7,157 nucleotides of DNA from a bacterium (GCA_021791455.1 JAJYWM010000050.1:1-7157); one strand, 5' to 3'; positions 1-7,056 are shown, counted from the first letter of the stretch. The notes: a model not told the origin generated them from the letters alone. Translations and numbers: made by a program.

Positions 1-19
1 TCCCACCGTCGTCCAGCAC
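1..19 (-). CDS. Possible first codons of a gene running off the left edge
   Basis: Reading the minus strand, a purine-rich AAGGAG (plus-strand 32-37) lies 12 bases before a GTG at 17-19. The frame GTG-CTG-GAC-GAC-GGT-GGG stays open to the edge. The frame is also open back to a TGA at 68-70, and the residues between are charged (QETEAKRNLKESEG), so the true start could differ. Only six or seven codons are visible, so neither product nor reality can be established. The Shine-Dalgarno spacing is on the long side. If real, the gene would follow the family 2 glycosyltransferase on the same strand and could belong to the same polysaccharide locus. Confidence 0.18.
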
Positions 20-186
20 CAGGCCCTCACTCTCCTTAAGGTTTCGCTTCGCCTCGGTCTCCTGTAGTCAGGACCCCCAGCCAAAACGAACTGCCGCTCG
101 GCTATCTGAAGGGGAACTTCGGGCTAGTCCACCACTCGAGCATCGCGGCGACTCTACTTGTTTCGTGAGCACAGGGCACGGGACCC

Positions 187-1053
187 CTAGTGAACCGCCC
201 CGATTCGTGCGCACTGCCTCCGTGCCTCGCTCCGAAATGCGCTTGCCACCACTGCAAATGCCTCTCCGCCCTTCAGAGCAATAAGCCCCGCGCCCAACAG
301 GGGCCCCTGAGCAAACGCACGCCATGGTGCTCGCACGTAGGGCCGGTTCAGTGCGGACAGGCTACCCGCCCCATGCTTTCGAGCATACGTCAGATACCCT
401 GGTCCATAGTATCCCTTCTTCCGACAGACGTCGAGGTACCCCGGGCAACCCTCATCGTGCCCAATTTCAGCGTCAACCCTCGCGACTCTACCTAGCATCC
501 TGACCCGCACCGTTAGGTCCCAGTCCTCCGGCCCAGGTTCAATTCCTTCATCGAAACCTCCTGTTAGCTCGAACATGTCCCGTCGATAAAACCGAGCAGC
601 CTCGATGGAGTCGCTTCCGCGGTAAAAGGATCGCTCGAACGCACGCACTTTCGCCCAGAACCCACATCCGAAAGAGAATTCAGGCACGATAACAGCTCCG
701 GCACCGGCCTTCAGCGCTGCAGCGGCTTCTCCCACGACCTTAGAGGCGACAACCATGTCCGAGTCGATGAAGCCAAGAATGGGAGAGTCGGTAAGCCGCG
801 CCCCTGCATTACGCTGTGCCGCTCGTTCGGGCCCCTGAATCGCGCAAATATCGGCATCGCGCAGCGCGATCGCCTGCGTGCCGTCCGTCGAAGAATTGTC
901 AACCACTACAATATTACACGGATACTCCTGATGTCTCAATGACGCGAGGCACGCGTGAAGCGTCCGCTCGGAGTTCCTGGTCGGAACGACCACGGTCACG
1001 TCGCTCCCGCCTCCACGAACCTCACGCTTCAATATGGTTGGTGACACTTTCAC
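187..1053 (-). CDS. Glycosyltransferase family 2 (GT-A fold)
   Basis: This 288-residue protein should transfer a sugar from a nucleotide-sugar donor to a growing glycan or lipid-linked acceptor, at the cytoplasmic face of the membrane. The N-terminal GT-A core is clear: VVVPTRN at about 21-27, the strand VVVDNSSTDGT at 49-59, and the metal- and donor-binding DSD at 97-99 within FIDSDMVV. An EDWDL segment at 176-180 fits the conserved acidic (catalytic-base) position of family 2. No signal peptide is visible; residues about 249-271 are hydrophobic and may contact the membrane. The start is GTG at 1053. A second in-frame GTG two codons later (1047) has the better-spaced GAGG (8 bases against 2) and may be the true start. 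It lies 166 bases downstream of a family 4 glycosyltransferase on the same strand. The stop is TAG. The family call is secure; donor, acceptor and linkage cannot be read from sequence. Confidence 0.9.
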   Translation of the reverse strand: MKVSPTILKREVRGGGSDVTVVVPTRNSERTLHACLASLRHQEYPCNIVVVDNSSTDGTQAIALRDADICAIQGPERAAQRNAGARLTDSPILGFIDSDMVVASKVVGEAAAALKAGAGAVIVPEFSFGCGFWAKVRAFERSFYRGSDSIEAARFYRRDMFELTGGFDEGIEPGPEDWDLTVRVRMLGRVARVDAEIGHDEGCPGYLDVCRKKGYYGPGYLTYARKHGAGSLSALNRPYVRAPWRAFAQGPLLGAGLIALKGGEAFAVVASAFRSEARRQCARIGAVH

Positions 1054-1219
1054 ATCCTCGACATTTGCTATCGCGTTCCTAAGCTCCGTCGCTCAACCGA
1101 ATCTACGCTGGTCAAAAGGTACAGACTTACCCCAGCACTAAGATGTGCTTCCCGAAATGGTGAAGGCAGGCACGTCCGGGCTATAAGCACTCGGCACAGG
1201 GAGGGCTGCTGTTCTTGTG

Positions 1220-2497
1220 CTATGCCCACCCCACGCTCTTGATAAAGCGCCCCGCCCGCTCCCTCCACGCTTGCAATGTGAACCGGACCAAGGCATCCTC
1301 GCGGGCCTGGAGTCCGAGCACCTCGCGTAGCGTCGCATTTGCGGCGAGCTCGGCAACAGCCGACGCGATCGACTCGGCATTCGGGTGCACGAGTAGACCA
1401 TTCACTCGATCCCAGAGAATGTCGGTAAACCCGCCTACGCGGGTCGCAACGATTGCCTTCCCAAACAACATCGCCTCTAGTGTGGCTAAAGAACAGCCCT
1501 CATAAAAGAACGTTGGGAATAGCACGATGTCTGCGAGTGCGAGAGCGCTTGGCATTAGGCTGTGAGGAAGGCCGCCCATGACGGTAAGTCGGGCGCGCAC
1601 GGATGAGGCTGCTCGTCCGGTGTCTCGAGCAAGGTTGGTGGCGAACTTGTCGGCTCGGCCGTGTACCGGCACGGGGACGCCCGCCAAGAAGAAGTGGCAG
1701 TCTACCGCTTCCCTTTTCGTTACCAACGCCGCAATCTCGGCCAGCCATGCGCCCCCCTTCGAAAGGGAAAGGTTGCGTGGAATCAGGACAGTGGTCTGGG
1801 CACTGTCCTTCGCAGCTCGCATCGAATCGAGCTTGGTACTCTCTTCTTCCTGCGCAGTAGCGACTTCGTCAGGGGAGAAGTCGGCAAAATTCGGCACCAC
1901 TTCAACACGCTCTCGGAGGTGGGGGGCGTCGCTGTGAACAATGGTAAGGAGCGACGAGTCCACGCTGAGAACGGCGCGGCATCGGCGGAGTCTTGAGAGG
2001 GTACGAGCCTTCTGGGTGCGGCGCCATACTGTGAGCGTGGCGTTGTTCACCCATCGCGATGGGTACCAGGAGGCGTAGTTGCGATCCCACACCGCATCCC
2101 AATAGATCCCGTGGCATGTGGCGGTGACCCGCTCGGTTGGAAGCCCAGGAGGTACATGCTCAAGATACTGGAAGTGCAAATGCGTGCATTTATCCTTGAG
2201 AGCTTGGCGGGCTAGGGCGGACCACAGAGTAGACCGACGGGGTCCAGCTCGAACGACTCGAATCCCAGAAAGCTCTACGGTCCCGTGCGGCGGTCCAGGC
2301 TGGTAAATCGAAACTTGTGCGCCAAGGCCTGCTGCAAGGGTGGCCAAGTGAAGGAGATGACGCTCGGCACCTCCCTCGAACAAGGTTGACTTGGAGTCCA
2401 AGTATGAATCAGTGATAAATCCAATGTGGGCACGGCGAACTCGATCGGCAATGGCGACCTCAGTGTCCGTCGAAGGCTGTGACGGCTCTAGGAGCAT
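1220..2497 (-). CDS. Glycosyltransferase family 4 (GT-B fold), first copy
   Basis: This 425-residue protein has the two-domain GT-B layout of retaining family 4 glycosyltransferases, which use activated sugars to extend surface polysaccharides or glycolipids. The acceptor-side N-domain begins at about residue 24 (HIGFITDSYL), with the family's glycine-rich loop FEGGAERHLLHLA at 40-52. A Trp/Tyr-rich stretch (CHGIYWDAVWDRNYASWYP, about 128-146) probably lies in the acceptor cleft. The link to the donor domain shows VVPNFADFSP at 200-209. RNLSLSKGG at 241-249 occupies the R/K phosphate-binding region. The E-x7-E signature is E333 and E341 in FYEGCSLATLEAM. The ATG at 2495-2497 is the only good candidate start, yet I see no clear Shine-Dalgarno before it; translation may be weak or leaderless. 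The 20 or so residues before the fold are unusually polar. Upstream lies decayed mobile DNA, so the original promoter may have been displaced. The stop is TAG. Family certain, substrate unknown. Confidence 0.92.
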   Translation of the reverse strand: MLLEPSQPSTDTEVAIADRVRRAHIGFITDSYLDSKSTLFEGGAERHLLHLATLAAGLGAQVSIYQPGPPHGTVELSGIRVVRAGPRRSTLWSALARQALKDKCTHLHFQYLEHVPPGLPTERVTATCHGIYWDAVWDRNYASWYPSRWVNNATLTVWRRTQKARTLSRLRRCRAVLSVDSSLLTIVHSDAPHLRERVEVVPNFADFSPDEVATAQEEESTKLDSMRAAKDSAQTTVLIPRNLSLSKGGAWLAEIAALVTKREAVDCHFFLAGVPVPVHGRADKFATNLARDTGRAASSVRARLTVMGGLPHSLMPSALALADIVLFPTFFYEGCSLATLEAMLFGKAIVATRVGGFTDILWDRVNGLLVHPNAESIASAVAELAANATLREVLGLQAREDALVRFTLQAWRERAGRFIKSVGWA

Positions 2498-2750
2498 GTT
2501 GAGTCAAGGGTGCTCGGCCTACGCATCCCAGCCGTGCAAAGGAGCGGAGCCCGGCACCCCTTGCAAGTGAGTCTGCCGGTCTTGAGCCATCCTGCGTGGG
2601 CAGTGCAGCAACTCGATCGGCCACTCATAGTCAGTTGGATAGGGTATCAGGTTCTCTGCGGGTCCCATCCTCACTTCGGGACTGGGCTGTGCGGGATCGG
2701 CAAAAGTACAGAGTTCTGGTCACGAATGGTGCATAGCCCCGCCTCGAGGG
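2498..2750. other. Gene-free stretch between glycosyltransferase and IS debris
   Basis: No frame here gives a recognisable protein on either strand. The stretch lies downstream of the IstB remnant and upstream of the first family 4 glycosyltransferase, both on the minus strand. It may therefore hold the right-end non-coding tail of the former IS21-type element (minus-strand text near 2702-2720 includes CTGTACTTTTGCCG) plus the promoter region of the glycosyltransferase. I see no convincing -35/-10 pair and could not locate an IS terminus. Assignment is inference only. Confidence 0.35.
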
Positions 2751-3335
2751 TCATCCAACCACATGCGGCTCTCGTCTGCGAGTTGCCGGTTCTTGGTAGG
2801 CCCGCATCCGGTGGCGGTGGCCGCGGCGGTTCAGCACGGTGGCGTCATGGAGGAGACGGTCACCGATGGCCCCGGCCACGACCGCACGGGCGAAGACCGG
2901 GCCCCAGTCGGAGAAGCCACGGTTGGCGGTGAGGATCACTGAGCCGCGGTCGTAGCGTCGGCTCACCGCCTGGAAGATCCACTTCGCTGGGGCTTGGTCC
3001 AGAGGCGGGCAGCCGAGCTCGTCAATGACCGGCAGGGAGGGATGAGTGCAAGTGCGCAGCTTGAGGTGGGCCAGGCACTCAACGTGGGCGGCCCGCAGGG
3101 TCTTGGCGAGGTCAGACGCAGAGATGAAGTAGGCGCGGTAACCAGCCTCGTTCGCGGCGATGCCCAGCGCAATCGCCAAATCGGTCTTGCGCACCCCCGG
3201 CGGACCCAGGCGGATCACGCTGCGGTGCTCCTCGACGAACCGCAGGGTGGAAAGCTCGCCGACCACTTTGCGGTCCAGGCTGGGCTGGAAGTCGAAGTCG
3301 AAGTCCGCGAAGGTCTTGTCTGCCTTTCCGCTCAT
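2751..3335 (-). pseudogene. istB: IstB-like IS21 helper ATPase, truncated and degenerate
   Basis: The 194 residues match the AAA+ core and C-terminus of IstB, the ATPase that assists the IstA transposase of IS21-family elements in target capture. Visible motifs are KTFADFDFDFQPSLDRK at 7-23, Walker A GPPGVRKT at 44-51, Walker B LPVIDELG at 101-108, and ILTANRGFSDWG at 134-144, followed by DRLLH near 159-163. Intact IstB is about 250 residues, so the N-terminal helical region that recognises IstA is missing. The Walker A glycine before the lysine is arginine (R49; CGC at 3189-3191, one base from GGC), and VFARAVVAGAIGDRL departs from the usual VFGDPVVATAILDRL. No istA is adjacent. The ATG at 3335 has no good ribosome-binding site. 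The frame is open back to the TGA that ends the neighbouring DUF6788-like reading frame. Non-functional in transposition as far as sequence shows. Confidence 0.85.
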
Positions 3336-3347
3336 CTGAGAGGGCTT

Positions 3348-3689
3348 TCAGGCTCCCCACTCCTGCTCGCGTTCCTCGCGGAGGATCTCGGCGGCATGGA
3401 GTTCGGCGAGAAGCTCTTTGAGACGTTGGCCCCGATTGATCTGGGAGCGGTAGAGCTGGACCTGCCCCGGGGAGAGTCAACCGTTGCCCCGCTGGCCCTG
3501 GAAGCGGCAGGTCCACTGGACGCAGGGGCCGTGGAGCTGAGGTGGGTGGGCGCGACAGGCACAGCCCAGTCGGCCGAAGCGTAGCGAGCGCACCACCAGG
3601 CTGCCGGGCAGGGTGCTTTCTGGGTCCGCCAGCAAGCGAGCCAGCTGGCGCCGGATCCACTCCGCGTGGCGTTGCTCGCGGCTAGCCAC
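3348..3689 (-). pseudogene. DUF6788-like small protein with an in-frame stop
   Basis: Read through one TGA (3477-3479), this is a 113-codon protein. The first part has ASREQRHAEWIRRQL, then PGSLVVRSLRFGRLGCACRA, then HGPCVQWTCRF; after the stop the same frame continues SPGQVQLYRSQINRGQRLKELLAEL and ends REQEWGA. The pattern of a Gly-x-Cys-x-Cys knuckle, an HGP block and a C-terminal helix with RRLREL-type spacing fits the short proteins annotated DUF6788 in actinobacteria, often near mobile elements; their function is not known. The TGA falls where the family continues without a gap, so it looks like a nonsense mutation. The first cysteine of the usual CGKPxCxC knuckle is phenylalanine (F38). 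The GTG start at 3687-3689 has no obvious Shine-Dalgarno. It lies 12 bases before the IstB remnant in the same frame and is divergent from the IS1634-type transposase. The family name is from memory of the motif and should be checked. Confidence 0.6.
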
Positions 3690-3734
3690 GGATGAGGAGG
3701 TGGTGCTTGTGCATGCTTACCTACATGCGACACC

Positions 3735-5022
3735 ATGTTGGACGTGACCGTAGGGGCGAGTGTGGCCCCGGTAGGAGGTTTAAACCTCCACACTGAGGTG
3801 CTCGACGCTCTGCCGGTTGTCGACCACTTCGGCCACCGCCTGGCCCTCAGCGAAGGGCTGCAAACCGCCATCGGATGGGGTGGCGCGCGCACCGGACTCT
3901 CTCCGGCGCGGGCCCTGGGGGTGGCCATTCGCAACATCTGCCTTCACCACGAGCCGACGCTGGGTGAGTGGGCGGCGTGCCACGACCCGACCACCTTGGA
4001 GCACCAGCCGGGTGATGTGGAGCTGCTCGACGACGACCGGGTGGGGCGGGCACTCGCACTCCACTTCGACGCCGACCGGGCCACCTCGCCCAACCAGCTG
4101 GAGCTGCGGGCGATCGTGGAGTTCGAGGTGGACTGCTCCCAGCTCCACAACGACTCCACCAGCGTCGCCCGAGCGGCGCCTTCGCCCGCGCCACCGGGAG
4201 GCCGCGGGGTGGCAACCCGAAGGTGCTGGCGGCCCACGGCTTCTCCAACGACCACCGCCCCGACCTCAAGCAACTGGTCTGGATCCTCACCGTGGCCGCC
4301 GATGGCGCGCTGCCTCTGGCCCATCGGGTGGCCGACGAAAACACCGAGGACTCCACCACCTATATCCAAGCCTGGGAGGGACTCTGCCAGCTGCTCGGGC
4401 CCAATGACTTCTTGTACGTGGCCGACAGCAAGCTGGCGGTGCGCACCACCGTGGACCATCTCCACCGCTAGGCCGGGTGCTTCGTCACCGTCCTGCGTCG
4501 CAGTCGCAAGGAGGATGAGCCGCTGCGGGCATGGCTGGTCAGCTACGAGCCGGACTGGACTGAAGTCTTGCACCGCCTCGGCCGCCGCCCGGACGACCCT
4601 GAAGGCGTCTACTCCGTGGCTCCGGCACCCTGGCCTCCCAGCGAGGGCTGCCGAGTGGTCTGGGTGCGCCCCAGAGGCAAGCGGGACAGTGCCGCTGAGA
4701 CCCGCTAGCGGCGGAGCGCCGATGGCATCGCCGCCCTGGACGCCCTCAACCAGCGGCTGCTCTCGCCCCGCACCCGCCTGCGTGACTGGGTCGCCATCGC
4801 TGCCGAGGCCGACGGGGCACCGGAGGAATGCTCGGCCAGCCGTTGGGTGGGAAACGGATCCAGGAAGCGACCGAGGTCCGGCACCGCCAAGAGAGCCGGG
4901 GCTGACCGGGGCGCGACACTCGCTACCGGCGCATCTTCACCACTAGACTCCGCCTCCGCATCTTGGTCCGTGAGGACCTGGTCGCCGAGGACGCCGGCTC
5001 CCGGCGGCGCCTCCTCCAGTGA
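3735..5022 (+). pseudogene. IS1634-type (DDE) transposase, multiply broken
   Basis: The reading frame pieces join into an IS1634-family (IS4 superfamily) DDE transposase. Frame 1 (3735 to about 4170) gives ALPVVDHFGHRL, then LLDDDRVGRAL near residues 98-107 and LHNDSTSV, whose D140 (4152-4154) is the expected first catalytic acid. A one-base loss near 4170 shifts to the frame giving SGAFARATGRPRGGN, HGFSNDHRPDLKQLVWILTVAADGA, NTEDSTTYI and FLYVADSKLAVR, with the probable second catalytic aspartate in VADSK. TAG stops interrupt at 4469-4471 and 4706-4708, yet homologous sequence continues (FVTVLRRSRKED, GCRVVWVRPRGK, GIAALDALNQRL). A second shift at about 4847-4858 leads to EVRHRQESRG, a TGA at 4903-4905, and PGRDTRYRRI to VAEDAG (ending 4998). 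The C-terminal third, including the YQPNLERR-type block with the catalytic glutamate, is absent. No Shine-Dalgarno precedes the ATG. Certainly inactive. Confidence 0.88.
3774..3789. repeat. Perfect 16-base palindrome
   Basis: GGAGGTTT followed directly by AAACCTCC is a perfect, spacerless palindrome. It lies within the first 20 codons of the broken IS1634-type transposase (residues 14-19, GGLNLH). It may be a binding site for a transposase or regulator, or chance. No copy was noticed at the other side of the element. Confidence 0.55.
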
Positions 5023-5227
5023 ACTCAAGCTGATCTCACCTACGCGCCCCTCCCCGCAGAAGTCACTGTCGAACTCGGGCTGCAACCCCTCCCAGGTGTG
5101 CGGAAAGCGGAGTTGGCCGCCCTGACGCACCATCCTTGATCCCCCTGCTACGCCGTGCTGGGCCGATATGGGCTGGCATGAACGGACTTCTTGGACTGAC
5201 AAACGCGGTCCTCTCAGTCCTGCCGGC
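5023..5227. other. Unassigned stretch between IS1634 remnant and glycosyltransferase
   Basis: After the TGA at 5020-5022 the last transposase frame stays open to another TGA at 5137-5139 and would read DLTYAPLPAEVTVELGLQPLPG and on. Its codons are G/C-rich in third position but I do not recognise the peptide; it does not resemble the missing transposase C-terminus. From 5140 to 5227 there is nothing I can identify. The right end of the former IS should lie somewhere here. Confidence 0.3.
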
Positions 5228-6421
5228 TCAGGCAATGCCGACGTCGTCCCTCGCGGCAAGCGGATCAATGTACGCGCTGGCCCTGCTGGGTCTCTCCAGA
5301 ATCGAGCGCCAGCGCTTCGCCACCGAACCCCAAGTGTAGCCGTGCGCCCAAGCCACAGCTGCGAGCGAAGTTCGCAGCCATCGTTCGGGGTCACCCAGTA
5401 GTGACACCGCGGCTTCGGCAAGTGCGTCCGGGTTGGCGTCAGTGAGAAGGCCCGTAACACCATCGATCACAGCGTCTCGGAGCCCCGGAACACGATACGC
5501 AATAACTGGAACCCCAAATGCCGCAGCTTCGACCGCGACGATGCCCCAGCCTTCTAGGTGACTGGGCATGAGCAGGATGTCGGCACGCGCGAGGATTTCA
5601 GCCTTCTTGGATTCGGACACGAAGCCATGGACGGCTACGCCCGGAACAATGTTTCGACGAACGGTCGAGACCAGGTACCCGTCGCCCAAGATGTCGAGGG
5701 TGGCGCCGGGTAGAGCGGCACGGATCCGGCTAAACGCCGTCATAGCCTCGAGAGGCCCTTTGCTCGCAACCAGGCGCCCAAGGAAAACGACACGCGGCGT
5801 CGGTGACACCCCACGCCGGTCTACCTTAGGGAGAGCAGCGATCCCGGGTGCAATTACTGCTTCCACGGCAACTCCGTGGGCGAGAAGGAGAGCTTGGCTC
5901 GAAGGGGAGACTGCCACGACGCGTGCTCCGCGGAGGCGACGGATCCAATAAGGCTCAAGTACCCACCGGCCAAGCCAACTCACGGGCGGGGAGAACTCTT
6001 GACACCACATGGCGCCCGCCCCTTGATGATATAGGACTACCGCTTGCTCTCCTACGATGGAATGCGCGTAGAAGGGACGTGTGCTTACCGACTCGACAAC
6101 AAAGTCATAAGATGCTTTGTTAGCTCGCAGGTAATTACGCGCCGCGTGAAAGTACTGCACCGAGTCGCGAGACCGGACGTATGTGCGATGAAGTCGAGTG
6201 CTCATTTTGATCACGTTGCTTGGGGTGCCGAGTGAGATCGTGTGATGGAGAGCCCGGTGCACCTCACCCGAATCGGCCTCGGCTGCGGTGGCCGCAGGCA
6301 CCAGCAAGTCTACTGAATGGCCTTGAGCAGCCCATTCGGACGCAAGGCTAGACACGTACACCTCAGCGCCCCCTGCAAGCGCATCGGCTGGATGTTTCCA
6401 GTTCAACAGTAGGATCCGCAC
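5228..6421 (-). CDS. Glycosyltransferase family 4 (GT-B fold), second copy
   Basis: From the GTG at 6419-6421 this is a 397-residue protein beginning MRILLLNWKHP, a classic first beta strand of family 4 glycosyltransferases. GGAEVYVSSLASEWAAQGHSV (17-37) is the family's N-terminal glycine loop and helix. GAGAMWCQEF lies near 134-143, and VAVSPSSQALLL (169-180) leads to the inter-domain link with IAPGIAALP. VVFLGRLVASKGP (211-223) carries the donor-phosphate R/K pair, and HLEGWGIVAVEAAAFGVPVIA (288-308) holds E290 and E298 of the E-x7-E signature. The likely role is transfer of a sugar from a nucleotide donor during surface glycan synthesis, in the cytoplasm at the membrane. The start was chosen over an upstream ATG at 6553 because AAGAGGG lies 5 bases before this GTG and the 44 extra residues are low-complexity and unlike the family. 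The stop is TGA; the C-terminus looks complete. Only about 35% or so of residues appear shared with the first copy by eye, so it is not a duplicate. Substrate unknown. Confidence 0.93.
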   Translation of the reverse strand: MRILLLNWKHPADALAGGAEVYVSSLASEWAAQGHSVDLLVPAATAAEADSGEVHRALHHTISLGTPSNVIKMSTRLHRTYVRSRDSVQYFHAARNYLRANKASYDFVVESVSTRPFYAHSIVGEQAVVLYHQGAGAMWCQEFSPPVSWLGRWVLEPYWIRRLRGARVVAVSPSSQALLLAHGVAVEAVIAPGIAALPKVDRRGVSPTPRVVFLGRLVASKGPLEAMTAFSRIRAALPGATLDILGDGYLVSTVRRNIVPGVAVHGFVSESKKAEILARADILLMPSHLEGWGIVAVEAAAFGVPVIAYRVPGLRDAVIDGVTGLLTDANPDALAEAAVSLLGDPERWLRTSLAAVAWAHGYTWGSVAKRWRSILERPSRASAYIDPLAARDDVGIA

Positions 6422-6426
6422 GGCAA

Positions 6427-6433
6427 CCCTCTT
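6427..6433 (-). promoter_or_regulatory. Ribosome-binding site that decides the start at 6421
   Basis: On the minus strand AAGAGGG sits 5 bases before the GTG at 6421. It is the best Shine-Dalgarno match near any candidate start of this gene and coincides with the first family residue (MRILLLNW). Confidence 0.7.
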
Positions 6434-6686
6434 TACCCTCGGACGGTGGAGATAACGAGGCTGGTCCGGATGTCCAGTCTTCGGACTACGCCGCGACGTT
6501 GAAGATGCACAGGCGCCAGTACTTGAACAACTGTTGATCCGTGTGGGATGCAACTTCGGCAGGTCCGAACAGTAGAGCCATACCTTGTCCGCCCACTGGG
6601 CGAGGAGAGTCGGCCTAGCTGCTGGTAGGCTTGCGATGCGTCGCCAACGTGACGCGTGCGGCTGTCATTGTACGATGGAGCGCTCG

Positions 6687-6724
6687 TTGGCTGGCTCGGT
6701 TCTAGGTCGAAGGGCGCCAGCCAA
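6687..6724. repeat. Inverted repeat with 9-base arms
   Basis: TTGGCTGGC (6687-6695) and GCCAGCCAA (6716-6724) are exact reverse complements separated by 20 bases. There is no T-run after either arm, so it is not an ordinary intrinsic terminator. It lies about 270 bases upstream of the second family 4 glycosyltransferase start and could be an operator, an IS scar or chance. Confidence 0.5.
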
Positions 6725-6994
6725 TCCCTCATGGGGTTAGCTGCGGCAAGGACTGAGGTCGTCGGCTCCGGCATGCCCTGCCGCTCGGAGTGCATGTTTG
6801 AACGAGGCAGTTGGCGTTCAACACCTGAATCTGCTGAGTGCTGGCAGGGCCCCCTCATGCGTGACCTGCTCGGGCGCCGGGGACGGTTCGTGTCCGACCA
6901 CTCGCCGTATCGATGTCGATGCGACACGCGTGCGCCCCCTGCCTGTGCGTCGATCCGCGGGTGGGCGAGGGGAAATATCATGTCGGCGATGTAG

Positions 6995-7051
6995 TTCACC
7001 CTCAGGCACAGACCACATGGGATCCGTACACGGTCCGTCGAGGAGGGTGAA
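6995..7051. repeat. Inverted repeat beside the IS630-type gene end
   Basis: TTCACCCTC (6995-7003) and GAGGGTGAA (7043-7051) are exact reverse complements with 39 bases between. The right arm is 9 bases from the stop codon of the IS630-type transposase, on its downstream side. It could be a hairpin ending transposase transcription or sub-terminal repeats of the element; no T-run is present and chance is possible. Confidence 0.5.
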
Positions 7052-7056
7052 ATGTA

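Larger units (their letters stand above)
2751..5022. mobile_element. Island of decayed insertion sequences
   Basis: The interval holds three inactivated mobile-element genes and no intact one: an IS21-type IstB fragment and a DUF6788-like protein on the minus strand, and an IS1634-type transposase on the plus strand, the last two divergent with 45 bases between them. The outer limits are those of recognisable coding remnants; I could not identify terminal inverted repeats or target-site duplications. The island separates two same-strand family 4 glycosyltransferase genes. It could be one transposon carrying several genes or successive insertions; the mixture of families favours successive insertions. 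Confidence 0.7.

Noticed and set aside
1054..1219. Promoter or hairpin between the two left glycosyltransferases (AGCAC/GTGCT at 1134-1149; TTGACC-like box)
   Set aside because: A 5-base stem with a 6-base loop and no well-spaced -10 partner are expected by chance.
2510..2932. 140-residue plus-strand frame
   Set aside because: Antisense to the IstB C-terminus at its right half, with no motif in the rest.
3477..4905. Stop-codon reassignment to explain the in-frame TGA and TAG codons
   Set aside because: The intact glycosyltransferases end naturally at TGA (5228) and TAG (187, 1220), and the broken genes also carry frameshifts; ordinary decay explains all.
3735..4946. The 403-residue plus-strand frame as an intact transposase
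   Set aside because: Only the first about 145 residues match the family; after about 4170 the family sequence continues in another frame and this frame becomes Pro/Arg/Thr-rich nonsense.
4705..5463. 252-residue minus-strand frame
   Set aside because: It runs antisense to the IS1634 remnant and into the end of the second family 4 glycosyltransferase; composition is that of a shadow frame.
1220..6421. The two family 4 glycosyltransferases as a recent duplication flanking the island
   Set aside because: They share only family motifs; N-domains and inter-motif sequence differ throughout.
6433..6999. 188-residue minus-strand frame as a gene
   Set aside because: No motif, low-complexity composition, no ribosome-binding site, and it overlaps the region just upstream of the well-supported GTG start at 6421.
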